Below, piece by piece: positions 41,175-52,619 of a DNA stretch of 64,000 nt. Both the position numbers and the translations under genes were made by a program. The stretch's first letter is position 1; every line of letters starts with the position of its first letter. Origin of the DNA: Dillenia suffruticosa (taxonomy: Eukaryota; Streptophyta; Magnoliopsida; Dilleniales; Dilleniaceae); contig JAVTVX010000016.1 of NCBI GenBank assembly GCA_033439265.1, positions 16,476,701 through 16,540,700 on the forward strand, given 5' to 3'. The notes below the pieces were generated by a model. The model ran no database searches. It was not told the DNA's origin and saw only the letters and a list, made by a program, of their open reading frames with translations.

Positions 41175-44100
41175 TGTAACACCGACACTGCGGTGTCCAT
41201 ACTATTGTACTCCTGTTCAGAAATTAAATAAAAATATTTCTCAGTTATATATATAGAGAAATTTTTATTTATTTTGATTTTTGATTTTGGGGAATTTAAA
41301 TCGAAATTTTTGATATATATATATATATAAAGCATCCATATTACTGATTTGAAGTATACCCTATTTTGTTAAAAATTGGAAACTAAAAAAAAAAAAAGAG
41401 GAAAACACAGCGTTTTGCCCAAACCGCTGCGTTTTCACCCCCAAATTGGATTAGAGCTTTAAGCCATAATCTCTCTCTCTCTCTCCCTTTCTCCCTCTCG
41501 TTGTCGCTCTCTCTCTCTTCGGCTCCACCACCCTCCGCCGCTCTCTCTCCACTACTCCTCCCTCCCGCGAGCACAGCCTTCCCGCGAGCGTGCCGCAGCG
41601 CGATCTTCCCCATGCGAGCGCGCCGCAGCGCGAGCGTCCTCGCGTGAGAGCGCCACAGCGCGCGACCTTCCGCGAGCGCGCGCCTCAACCCGTGAGCGCG
41701 CCAGCCCGCAAGCGTGCCAACTCGCAAGCCCACCAGCCCACGAGCCCGCGATAGCCCGTGAGCCCGCGATCTATTCTCTCCTTCAAGAGCTCTTCTGCGC
41801 GCGAGCCCCCTTGCTGCAACCCCAGCTGAAACCCAAACCGCAGTCATCAACCGACCCCCGAAGTCGCGGCTTCTTCACTGCAAGTAACGACTGCGTTGGT
41901 TGTAGTTCTAGGGTTTGGTGCTTAGAATTTGAGTTAGTTGCTAACATAGTTTCAAATGTGGAAATATTACAAGTTTTAGACCAATTCGACGGGTGAACGA
42001 AAGCTAGGTCTGAGATTTGAGGAACCCTAGGTGAGAGAAATGCAATCACTTCAACATTTGAATTGATTTTGTCAAATTTAGGTTGAATTTAGAATCGGAA
42101 ACTATATTCATATATATTCTGAAATATGTTTAATTCGAGAAAAATTAGGAAAAATGAGAAATATTAGAAATTTGATCATTTGTGAGCCAAATGATTCGAA
42201 ATTGATGAAACGGGAATCTAGAAAGGAGATTATATAAATTTAGGGTTGTATTAAATTGGAAAGAAAAATTGAAAATCCCTTATTAGGCTTTTGTTTGATA
42301 TTAAATTGTGATGATTTGAATAGGAAAATCTTTTTGAAGACTCGAGGTGTCAGATTGGATTTATTTTGAAAATAGGGAGTGACAACCCTCCTTAGAAAGG
42401 TGAGTGAGACTCTAATCTCTTACATGAAATAGTAAAACTTGTTTCTGCCGTATTTTCCATAAAACATGTTTTCGATATCCATGAACTCGACGTATGATAT
42501 TAAATTTCAAAACTTGTTTTGTGACATTTGGAGTGTCGTAAATTTATATTTCTGATGACTATGCATGCATGGTTTGAAATGAAATGATATTGTGCCATTA
42601 TTGAGAACCAGATACGTTTTCTATTATACCGTCGCATTGGCATGGATTTGAAATGATTTGATGATTGTATTGGCATACGGATTTAAAATGTTTTGATGAT
42701 CTGTATGGGTCGGGTACCCATTTGTGATGAGATGATCTGTATGGGCCGGGTGCCCACTTGTGATGAGATGATGTTCTTTGATAAATTCCGTAGCTACGAA
42801 GTACGTTTGTAGAGGCACCGGTTGCCCGGATACGCTTCTGCAGGAGATATCCACAAACGTCATATATCTAATAGCTATAGGCGCGGCCGGTTGAACCCAC
42901 GTAAGGGGGAGGACGTGTGTAACGTCACCGTCTAGCACTGGGCGGGGTCCTATACACGATGATGAGCTAGCCCCTGCGAACTCAAGGCCAACGTCGGGGT
43001 AGAGAGCGACTTTTGAACTTTATGCATAATAAAACCTCCGATGCGCCTATCATTGGTCATAGTTGACCTCTGCCAGGATCATTTTTGATGAGATAATTTG
43101 TATGGGTCGGGTGCTCACTTGTGATGAAATGATATTTTTTGATAAATTCCGTAGCTACAAAGGGCGTTTGTAGAGGCACCGGGTTGCCCGGATACGCTTC
43201 TGTAGGAGGTATCCGCAAACGTCATATGTCTAATGGTTATAAGCGCGGCTGGTTGAACCCACGTAAGGGGGAGGATGTGTGTGACGCCACCGTCTAGCAC
43301 TGAGCGGGGTCCTATACACGATGATGAGCTAGCCCCAACGAACTCATGGCCAACGTCGGGGTAGAAAGCGACTTTTGAACTTTATACATAATAAAACCCC
43401 CGATGTGCCTGTCCTTGGTCATGGTTGACCTCTGCCAGTATCATTTTTGGGTTGCTCTAATAATACTTGATTTTGAATGGATGTATATATACTTGATATC
43501 ATGTGATTGGTTAAATAATTTCAAATTGCTAAACATATCATATTTTATTGTGAAATGTAAATTATTGTTATGAATAATGTTGTTTGACACTCCAATGGTT
43601 CACCCTTACTATTTATGCGTGATATTAATCCCATCACTCACTGGGTATCTTCCCTGATACTCACCCCTCTCCTTACCTTCCTCAAACAGGATTACTGTGA
43701 TAGAGCGACGTTACAGGTTTTAGAGATTTTCGTAGCATATTGGTGGATTCGATATTCACGACGGTGAGATTTAATTCAAATAAAAATTTGAAATCCTTAT
43801 TTTATTTCAACCCTGCGAGGTCATGATTTTGAGGTCCGTAGTTGGCCGTGTATATTTATATGGGATGACTGTATAAATTATGGACATTGTTTGGGAAATT
43901 CCCACATTTTACTTGCATTGAGGCGCCTGTAAGTATTTAAAAATTTTTACTTGGGAAATTGTTGTATATTGTATAAACTTTAGGCCCGCTCGGTGTGGCG
44001 GCTACTCATACTCTAGTTGAACATGACAATAGAGGTCTGTGGCTAGGACTACTAGTAATTAAAAAGTCTTGCATTGTCCTGGTTGTCTACTGTGGTTTGG

Positions 44101-44282
44101 TTCATGTCTTGAGGCCTGGATGACTCTTTTATTTGATTAACAGGATGGTTGTGAATTATACAGGTCAAATTGTATTGGGAGACCTCCGAAATATGGAGAG
44201 ATTCTGTCCAATTTTCTGTAAAAATACAGCCGACATCCAGGATAAATGGCGGCTGCTCACAAACGCGGTTCGGGGCGTGACA
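41175..44282 (+). repeat. Solo Tekay LTR, plus orientation, target duplication TATAA
   Basis: TGTAACACCGACACTG to CGGGGCGTGACA, 3108 bp, flanked by TATAA on both sides (41170-41174 and 44283-44287). It is inserted inside the TNP2 coding sequence. Landmarks: CT tract 41470-41500, GC-rich leader 41525-41800, ACCCTAG|GTGAGA near 42030. An internal tandem duplication of about 361 bp (42725-43446) makes it longer than its relatives. It is closest to the Tekay-1 LTR. Confidence 0.95.
42725..43446. repeat. 361-bp tandem duplication within the solo LTR
   Basis: The CCGTAGCTACGAAG block at 42788 recurs at 43149, and the following 300 bp repeat with few differences (GGTTGAACCCACGTAAGG, GATGATGAGCTAGCCCC, GCCAACGTCGGGGTAGA). 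A 37-bp GTATGGGYCGGGT unit is also doubled just upstream. Confidence 0.9.
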
Positions 44283-44532
44283 TATAATCAATGGATATCG
44301 ATTTCATATAAAAGATCATGAGAAATGCCTTCAAACTTAGAATTCAGGAGTTGTGGTTGTAGTAGACGATGTTAGTTATGCAAGTACAAGCAATAAAACG
44401 CAGAATTCAGAAAGTAACCCCTCAACTCAAGTGTTGGTTCGGACTAATGTAGATGAACATGAAGGAAATGTATCAACAAAAATGAATGATGATGATAATG
44501 TTGATAGAGTATGATGGGATGCATATACTTAG
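44283..44532 (+). pseudogene. CACTA TNP2 transposase, 3' part
   Basis: The reading resumes after the solo LTR with INGYRFHIKDHEKCLQ and TQNSGVVVVVDDVSY, the conserved INGYRFHT and TQNSGV motifs near the C-terminus of TNP2 proteins. A stop replaces a codon before WDAYT, and the segment ends at 44532. Removal of the LTR and one TATAA copy joins it to 41174, although the frame also shifts by one base near the junction. Confidence 0.85.
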
Positions 44533-46718
44533 GAAATGTAATTTCTTTTACTATTTTTATATTTTTAATCAGTCTACTTTCTTTCTTCTTTGTATCATGT
44601 GTAGTGATGTGATACGGTAACAAATGGTAAGAAGTAATAATAACAAGTACTTTTAGTATACTGTAATACAAGTGCATTTAACATTCCTCTTGATACAAAT
44701 GGTAACAAATGGTAACAAATACTTTTATTCTCTATCTACATGATAATAACAAATGATAAACTCCAGATATACATGTATTATTCTATAATAATAAATAACA
44801 CATAATAACTTTTATTCTCTATCTACACGATAACAAATGATAACTAATAAAGAATCATAGTAACAAGTGCATTTTACGAAGACAATAATTATATAAATTT
44901 TGTATAATATAATATGATAACAAGTTGTAACATGTGTTTTTTAACAATAAATGGTAACAAATGATAATTAGTTATGGTAATAAATATATATCAACTAACA
45001 AATGGCAATGAGTTATTGTAATAATTGTATAAAATTTGTATATATAATATGACATAATTTTAACATATGGTAGACAATAATTATATAATTTTATATAATA
45101 TGGCATGGTAACATTAACAAGTGATTTTTAACAAGAGGTAACAAGTACCTTTTATATTATATTGTCTAGGATATGATAATAATTAGTGATAACAAATGAT
45201 CTAAATCAAATAATAAGTGCAACTGTATTTCTTGAGAAGTGGTAAGGTAATAATACCATATAAAATTTGTATAAAACTTTTTTAAAACTGTATAAAATTT
45301 GTATAAACTGGAAAATAATGTTATTATCTGTGTTTGTATGAATGAACATAACAACTTTGAAAAATTGCTAAAACATTGGAAACATATGGTACAAGAAGAA
45401 AGAGGTATTCACTATAAGTATTCCATTCCAAACTATAACTATTCATTAAAAAAAAAGAAGAGGCGGTCAAATTTAAAAACGTAAAAATTTAACGTATCCC
45501 AATAAATTTGTAAACAAAGAAAAAAAAGACACATAGATTTTTAACATTTGCCGCTGGCTTGACTTGAAACATAAACCTTGTTGTTTGGCTGTATAATACA
45601 ACTACATTTGACTAATATAATATAACTATAAATTATATTGTTTCATAATATAAATGTATTATAATTATGATTATCATTATTGGTAATATTATTACCATTA
45701 TATTACTATCATATAATATTACTATACTATACAACTTAATTAACTATCAATATTAATAAATATTATAATATTAGTGATTCAAATAATGTTACTAACTTAA
45801 ATAATGATGTTGAATTACTAATATCAAATTATTATTAAATTGACATAATGTTACTGAAGTAGAGTTACATTTGGTTTGAATGCATCTTCTTTATAATAGA
45901 TTTAATGGTACCTAGTATATATATAAGAATGTTTTAATGGTATAAGAATAGAAGTTGACGAGTTGGGAAAGCCTCTTTAATTTTCTTTATATTTCATTTA
46001 ATTATCTTAGTTTTTTATTATTATTATTTTAAATAAAATTATTAGTAATTTAAATAATTTCAATAATGTTCTAAATTGACAAATGAAATGTCATTGTAGA
46101 AATGTTATTGAACTGAGAAAACAGGATTTCAATTCCTTACTTTTCCACCAATAATTATACCAATAAAAATAAATAATATTAAATATCATATAATGTTTTG
46201 TTATTAAAAATAATAAAATTATTATTTTAAAATACGACAGTTGAGCCACGGGAGTCCCATGGTTACGCTACGCAGGCATTTACAGGAACGCTTGCTTGGG
46301 CAACTCAGCCGCATAGGCATCAGCAGTTGCGCCAAGCAGGCCACGCTCATGTAATATTTACCATTAGTTGTCCTAGTTATATAATATAATAATATAATAT
46401 ACTAATTTAGTTATATAAAATGTAGTTATATTTACTACTCATCTTCTCTTCTATTAATTAATAAAACTAAAAAGAGGTAAACAAAATATAATAACCAAAA
46501 ATTCAAAAACTGAAATGTGAAGAACTGGGAAAAATGACGGGTTTTGAAAAATTTGTTTGGCAGTAAACTAAATATATACACTATAAACCCTCCCTCCCTC
46601 CAAAACATCCAAACTTCACATTCCCTTCAAAAACTCTTCTCCCTCACACCTCTCAAAATTTCTAACTCAAACAAAATCTCATTCCCATATTTTCAACCAA
46701 ATTTTTTCAACGAAAAAT
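44533..46718. other. Internal CACTA-B spacer, AT-rich, with GGTAACAAATGATAAC words
   Basis: 44590-45250 is rich in GATAACAAATG, GGTAACAAAT and AACAAGT words that resemble the subterminal motifs of the same element. A GC-richer patch at 46238-46350 stands out in otherwise A/T-rich sequence. No supported gene. Confidence 0.55.
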
Positions 46719-48441
46719 ATGGGACGAAATAAATGAATAATGGCCATTGTAACTGATCACAAAGAATCAGAATCATCCGAAGAACAAGTTGAGTCTGAAG
46801 AATCCCAATCATCCCAAGTCGATATCCCAGGTTTGATTTGGTTTATGTTTATGTTTAAAAATAGATCATTTCATTTTTATAATATATTTTTATGTAATTA
46901 GTATGTTATCCATTTTTTATTTTTCATTTTCACCAGTTCTCAAGAAAAAATGTAGAGGCCAAACCCGCTGTCAAGATGTTTGGAATTTAGAGAAAAGGAA
47001 ACGTATGGTGGTTGAAATGAATGAATTAAATCAACCAATAGGAATCGATGGTACGATCTTCACCAGATTCCTTGACTCTATAGTGAGAGTACATTCGATT
47101 GCTCCAATAAACTATACAACTTGGCATGATATGCCGACAAAGTATAAAGAGAATTTGTGGAAAATTGTACAGGTATCTGCTTTTATTACTCAATCGAATC
47201 ATGGCATAGTTGAAAATTAATATATCTATTTTTTTTACATTGTAGTCAAAGATTACCTTCAAGTCACTCAGAGTTGACGCTAAGAAATGAGTTCTTGCAA
47301 ACTTGTCTGACAAATGGAAGAGTTTTAAAAATAGCCTCAAATTAAAATGGTTCAATGATTTACTTGGAATAGATGAAAATATCAAGAGAATTGAAGATGA
47401 AAGGGTTGATCCAAATCAGTACAAGAACCTTGTTTCTTTTTGGTTGAGTAATAAAGAGAAGGTAGAAGTTAAAAATTTTTCTTAGTACTATTACTTTTTT
47501 CTCTCTGGTAGGAAATTTACTTAAGATTTAATTATATCTAATACTTTTTTCTGATACTTTTTTCTCTTTAGGAAATGAGTAGAAAAAATTCAGAATATCA
47601 TGCAAAGTTAAGGGATCCACATTGCTTAGGATCTAAATCGTTTGCCAAACTCATACATGAAAAGATATAAACAATTCATATGTTATTTTATTGTAATTGT
47701 TTATTATTACATAATACTACAAACTAAACCATTTTATCAGACAACACAATCTTGGACAAAACATTGTAGAGCTGAACTTTATATTACAAGTAGAACCCGA
47801 TCAGATGGGAGTTTAGTTTCTACGAAAGTATCAGAAGTTGTGGTATGCATGATTATTTTATGTATTTTCAATTGATATGTTTATGAACATTCACGTTTGA
47901 TTCATTTTCTTCTCTCATACAAGAAATGATGAAGAGTGGAATGGAGCATACTGAGAGTAAGGAAGGGCAAGCACAAAGTTCAGATTTATCTTGGAAAACT
48001 GATATCATATCTAAAGTTAAAGGGTCTGATTCGAGGGGAAGAATTAGATATGTTGGCAAAGTTACAACTCCATCACAATGGCAGTATTCAAGTAAACCTG
48101 AGAACAAATATATGACTATTATGATGGAATAATTAATGGAATAAAATCAAAATCTTCCTAATCTAGTAAGCAATGTTCTTATGCATGTTGCTATGCATGC
48201 CGGAAGTGGACAACAAAATGAATTATTGAACTTCGTTAATGAAGCAAGGTTCATTGCTGGTGTTGACGTACAAATATCATTTCATTACTTCTTATCATAA
48301 TTTAACTATTTTTACTTGAACAATTGTTCAAATTATTTGTATTTATATTGTTAGCTTTCTCAGATACCAGATACTATGAGTGCACATAGAAACCAACCAT
48401 CATCATCATCACCATCATCACCACCCGAGTCTATCCCAAAA
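46719..48441 (+). pseudogene. CACTA tnpA-like protein (Ptta/En/Spm type), several exons
   Basis: DNA-binding partner of the transposase. Exon 1 (46719-46830) starts MGRNK and meets TGA at codon 6; an in-frame ATG at 46740 is an alternative start (MAIVTDHKESES). Exon 2 (46937-47172) begins after CACCAG: KKKCRGQTRCQDVWNLEKRK, IGIDGTIFTRFLDSIVR, WHDMPTKYKENLWKIVQ, with donor CAG|GTATCT. Exon 3 (47246-47460): KITFKSLRVDAKK, a TGA where Trp is usual, then VLANLSDKWKSFKNSLK and NLVSFWLSNKEK. Exon 4 (47572-47664): RKNSEYHAKLRDPHCLGSKS. Exon 5 (about 47740-47842): TKHCRAELYITSRTRSDGS. Then EMMKSGMEHTESKEGQAQS (47923 on) and a tail with PSSSSPSSPPESIPK to 48441. The order matches the plant Ptta/En/Spm transposase family. 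Exon borders are by eye. Confidence 0.85.
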
Positions 48442-48839
48442 GGTAATATTTAAATGTACAAGTTTTTATAATGTACCATATAATTATATTCATTTCATTA
48501 CTATTGAATAGAATGATACCAAACATCACGGATACCAGATCTAAAACTGTCACGGATACTACGGATGCTGAAATTTTTTTGGTGCTTGAAGTCAACATTT
48601 TTTGCATGAACATTTCATTTCAGAAGATACGAAAATATGTAGTTGTCCGGGACTTACAATCTTTTTCTCTCTTATTGTATCCAGAATTATGTTTATTATT
48701 TTTGTAATTTGTGTAATTTATAGTGTATATACCTTTATCATGTGTATTCCAATGATGATGATATAAAAGGTATTTCATTTCCTAAGATATGGTATTTTAT
48801 ACTAATAATATTTCCTAATTCTTTTCTAACCCACAATTG
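48442..48839. other. 3' flank of the tnpA-like gene
   Basis: AT-rich, no further exon recognised. It leads into the subterminal repeats. Confidence 0.5.
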
Positions 48840-49910
48840 TAATATTTTCTATAACACTTTCTCCGCGTGCCTGTCTATCATAGTAATATTTACTAACGAT
48901 AAAGTAGTAATATTTACTAACAATAAAAAAGTAACATTTACTAACATATGTGGTCGACAATATATAACACTAATAATTCCTAACCCTTATGTGTCTGATG
49001 AAAAAGGGTACTAACATATCCTAATACATATTGCTAAGCGAGAATAAAAGTAGTAATAATTACTAACCCTTGTGATAATCAACCCAAAACAGTAGTAACA
49101 GTTACCGACAAATGGTAACAACTCTTTAAGCGATATATGTTAAGCGACAATAAAAAACAGTAATATTTACTAATACAACAATTCTGTAAACGACAATAAA
49201 GGTAATAATATTTATTAACCTAATAATTCTCTAAGCGATGGTAAACTTGTAATATTTGCTAACACTTATCATAACCGACAAAAATAAATTTGTAACATTT
49301 TCTAACATATCTAGTTCTATATTTACCGACAATAAATAGCATAACAATTATTAACGATTATAGTGAGTGACGATAAAGTATTAACGTTTCCTATGTGGTA
49401 AGATACGACGGTATTGTTATAATATTTACTAACATTTGTATTTGTATTTGCTGACAATAAAAGTAATAACATTTTTTAGCATACTTGTTATGTCATTGGG
49501 ACAATAAATACTGTAACTTTTATTAGCCCTTTACTTTACAAGGTGACAATAAATGTTGTAACTTTAACTAACTTTTACAATGTGATATTGATGATAAAGG
49601 TAGTAACTTTTACTAACCCTTTACTTTACAAGGTAACGATAAATGTAGTAATTTTTACTAACTTTTACAAGGTGATATTGATGATAAAGGTAATAATTTT
49701 TACTAATCCTTTCCTTTACAAGGTAACGATAAATATAATAACTTTTACTAACATTTACAAGGTAATATTGATGATAAAGACAGTGACTTTTACTAACCCT
49801 TTACTTTACAAGGTGACGATAAATGTAATAACTTTTACTAACCTTTACAAGATGATGATAAACGTAATAATTTTTACTAACCCTTTACAACTGATGATTT
49901 AAGATTGATT
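48840..49910. repeat. Subterminal repeat zone of CACTA-B, with a 90-bp tandem array
   Basis: Dozens of GTAATATTTACTAAC-like words in one orientation. From about 49540 to 49895 they form 3.7 tandem units of 90 bp (each with AAGGTRACGATAAATGT and GATATTGATGATAAAGG). The complementary words fill 61200-62580 in the sister element. Such zones bind the element-encoded DNA-binding protein in En/Spm systems; that role is inferred. Confidence 0.85.
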
Positions 49911-50087
49911 TTTACTGACACTTTTCTAACCGTCTATATTTTGAACGTGCTCCAATAGTCATCACAAGTGTTGGGATAGATCTATCACAACCCGTGTATA
50001 ACTAACTGAACCTCTATCCATTGGAAAAGCCTTTATCGACGGTTTTATCACATTTTTCTCACGGTTTTCGTCCATCTCCATAAGCCA

Positions 50088-50101
50088 TTTCTTTTGTAGT
50101 G
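50088..50101. other. Right terminus of CACTA-B
   Basis: CTTTTGTAGTG, the complement of CACTACAAAAG. The bases after it are TTA. Confidence 0.8.
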
Positions 50102-50354
50102 TTAGAGAGGAAGAACTAATTCTCTCATAGAAAGAGAGCGGTTACGTGAATTTTAAAGAGAAATAATCAAGGCATCAACATTTAAGTGATCATCTTGAGA
50201 AGAAATATATGTATATTCTTTTAATCTAATAGCTTAATGAATTATTGAGATGAATGTTATTTATTTTGCTTATAATAAATTTAGTAAAAGTTTCGAAAAT
50301 TAAATTTGAAATTCTTAAATAAAAATGTAATTAACTTTTCTATAAGATGTTGAT
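50102..50354. other. Short unassigned flank between CACTA-B and copy C
   Basis: AT-rich. It may be the further upstream part of the duplicated kinase region, whose equivalent next to copy A would lie left of the window beyond Tekay-1. Confidence 0.4.
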
Positions 50355-51094
50355 TTTCTCAATATTCCATGTGTTTAAAGATTCTAAATAAATTAAACAT
50401 TAGTCTGCATGTATGATCTTGAAAGAATTGCAATTTCTACCATCAGCCTCTTTAGTCTTTTATCGCATTTGTCATTGATTTGGAAGAGTAAAAGGAAGCA
50501 ACTATGAAATATCGGTGTCTTTCTTTTTCTTTTTTTATGTGTTGTTTTCACATTAAGTTTCAAAAAAGCTAGAACAACTAAAGTAGAATAGGAAAGTTAG
50601 AGAAGGGGAGAAATCTATTGTTTGTTCTATTTTGGATTTGGATATTGCCATCCTTAAAGAATTCTAACTATTAGTAAAGAGAATATTCACATATTATAAT
50701 GACCCGCCTAGTAGGCTTGAAATTGCATGTGGATTACGTAAAATCAAACTATAAAAAATCCTTTTCTTTTAAAGAGAATTTGCCCACTACAAGGAGCATT
50801 ACTTAAAAAGCTAAACAAAAAGATGGTCATGTTAACAACAACAAATTATTAGCATAATTTTATACCAAAGTAGTTCAATTTTTGAAGAAGAAAGACTTCA
50901 TGTCATCTCATAATGATTGTGTGATAGAGCTCTTTCGTGATTTGCACAAGGCCATAGCATCTGACCCACATGGAGACTGCTAACCTCTTGATGACCTAGG
51001 AAAGAATGAGGAGAATATGTAAGCATACTTGGTAAGAATTAAGACAACAATTGACATTACCCATGCTTTAGGATTTCATATTTGGATTCAAATA
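50355..51094. repeat. Copy C of the kinase upstream sequence, left part
   Basis: 50360-50738 matches copy A (8258-8630). About 110 bp at 50739-50849 and about 220 bp at 50873-51094 are absent from copy A. The latter has a reading frame with ELFRDLHKAIASDPHGD and AYLVRIKTTIDITHALGF, broken by two stops, of unknown family. The copia element then interrupts the copy. Confidence 0.75.
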
Positions 51095-51542
51095 TGATAA
51101 TTTTTTCTAATAATCAAACATAATTTTTCATGTTTAAAAAATAAAAATTTCACAAAATTAATCCCAAGATTTAGAGTTGAATCGCTAACCCTTTTTTATA
51201 CACATATCTAAAAATAGTTATGTATGGATTTGTCTTTGATTTCCACGATCCATGAGCCTTTAGTGTGATATATAATTTCGGTGTTTGAAATCCTCAATAA
51301 CGGAAGCTTTTCTTGTTTTCAATGGAGAAGAGATGGAACCATTCCTATGTTCCTTTGTTTTTTTTTTAATAAAAGGATAACTTCCTTTTTTTCAAAAATT
51401 CAAACCAAAGAAGGGAGTTGTAGGTTAGTTTTTACATCAAAAACTACTTCCCCCTCTTGTTCCTTATCAATTCAAAATTGAATGTAAAATGGTATTGGGT
51501 CGGGTCAAATCCACATGGGCGACCGAGCATCCGTTTCCAATA
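51095..51542 (-). repeat. 3' LTR of Copia-2
   Basis: TGATAATTTTTTCTAATAA to TTTCCAATA (terminal CA changed to TA). It pairs with 59705-60152. Confidence 0.92.
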
Positions 51543-52619
51543 TTTTCCACTCGCACATGACGGTTAGACTTGCATTTAGCCTAGTCATTTTTATTTACCA
51601 TCAATTTCATATAAACAAATAGATCGTGTAACCAATAAGTATATCAAAAGCTCAGAGCTATACATCGATTATTGATATATAGCAACTCGCCATTTAATAC
51701 AATGAGAACATCAAATCTTGCTATGCCCTAGATTTCTTTCTGCCACACACAGCCATTGTATCTCTCATCCCACAAACAATAAAAATAAGAGTATACTTGA
51801 TTCAACACAAATTATGCATTCACAATTATGTTTCAAAACACTAAATTAAAAAATAAAATTGGTCAGCCTATGAATACAAAACAATGTGCCAGCCATAAGA
51901 TAGTTTTCCTTTCACACTACTATCTATCTACTTCATTTTAATTGCTTTCCTAGACATATACTATAAAACCGAATCAATCATGATTTCTTTTTAACATGCT
52001 AAAATAGCAATACTAAAATAAAGTTTCAAGAAATAGATGAAAGTTCTAAGGGTATTTTAATGAGGTTAAGTATAAACCTCTGTCTCACACAATGAGATAT
52101 AGAGGGATTTATCAACTCATTATCCATAGGGTCAAAAAAGCACATGTGGTATGAAACATGTGCTATGATGCATTTTCTACTTAATTAAAAGCGTATGTCT
52201 ATTTTAAAATTATAATGAATCGTATAGGTGTTAGTTTAAGTGTAGCATAACACTTGACTTGATTTTCTTTTCTTACAAGTCCTTCGTGATGATCGCAATT
52301 TCAAGAAGAAACCACACCTGACTCGTAGACAAGTATAATGGATTGTAGGAATCCATTTCGATTACCAAGAAAAAATATATATAAATGGTAATCTCATCTT
52401 AGTCATTTACGAAGGCGGCATACATATGATAATTGACCACAAATTAATTTTGTCTTATCTCTACAATCACATAGACATTAGAGACGATTGTTCTGTGAGA
52501 GAGTCAATCTCCAAAATTTATCCGATATATTTTAAATCGAGGCATAAGAACCCGTAAGTGCAAAATAAATTCAAATATCACAAAATTATGAGAATTACAA
52601 CATAGTTATTGTATGAACA
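51543..52619. other. Copia-2 3' untranslated region
   Basis: Pyrimidine-rich TTTTCCACTC beside the LTR is the complement of a polypurine tract. The remaining 1 kb shows no gene. Confidence 0.5.

Larger units (their letters stand above)
38792..50101 (+). mobile_element. CACTA family B element (En/Spm type), plus strand, left end not found
   Basis: Two-gene CACTA transposon: TNP2 transposase (38792-44532, interrupted by a solo LTR) and a tnpA-like gene (46719-48441), then a long subterminal repeat zone (48840-49910) and a terminus CTTTTGTAGTG at 50101. The reverse complement of this end (CACTACAAAAG, then GAGATGGACGAAAACC) matches the left end of the element at 61053. Both genes carry stops. 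The left terminus is missing or decayed. Confidence 0.85.

Noticed and set aside
49543-49902. 119-codon open frame with a 30-residue repeat
   Set aside because: It lies in the subterminal repeat zone of a CACTA element and is explained by a 90-bp tandem unit divisible by three.
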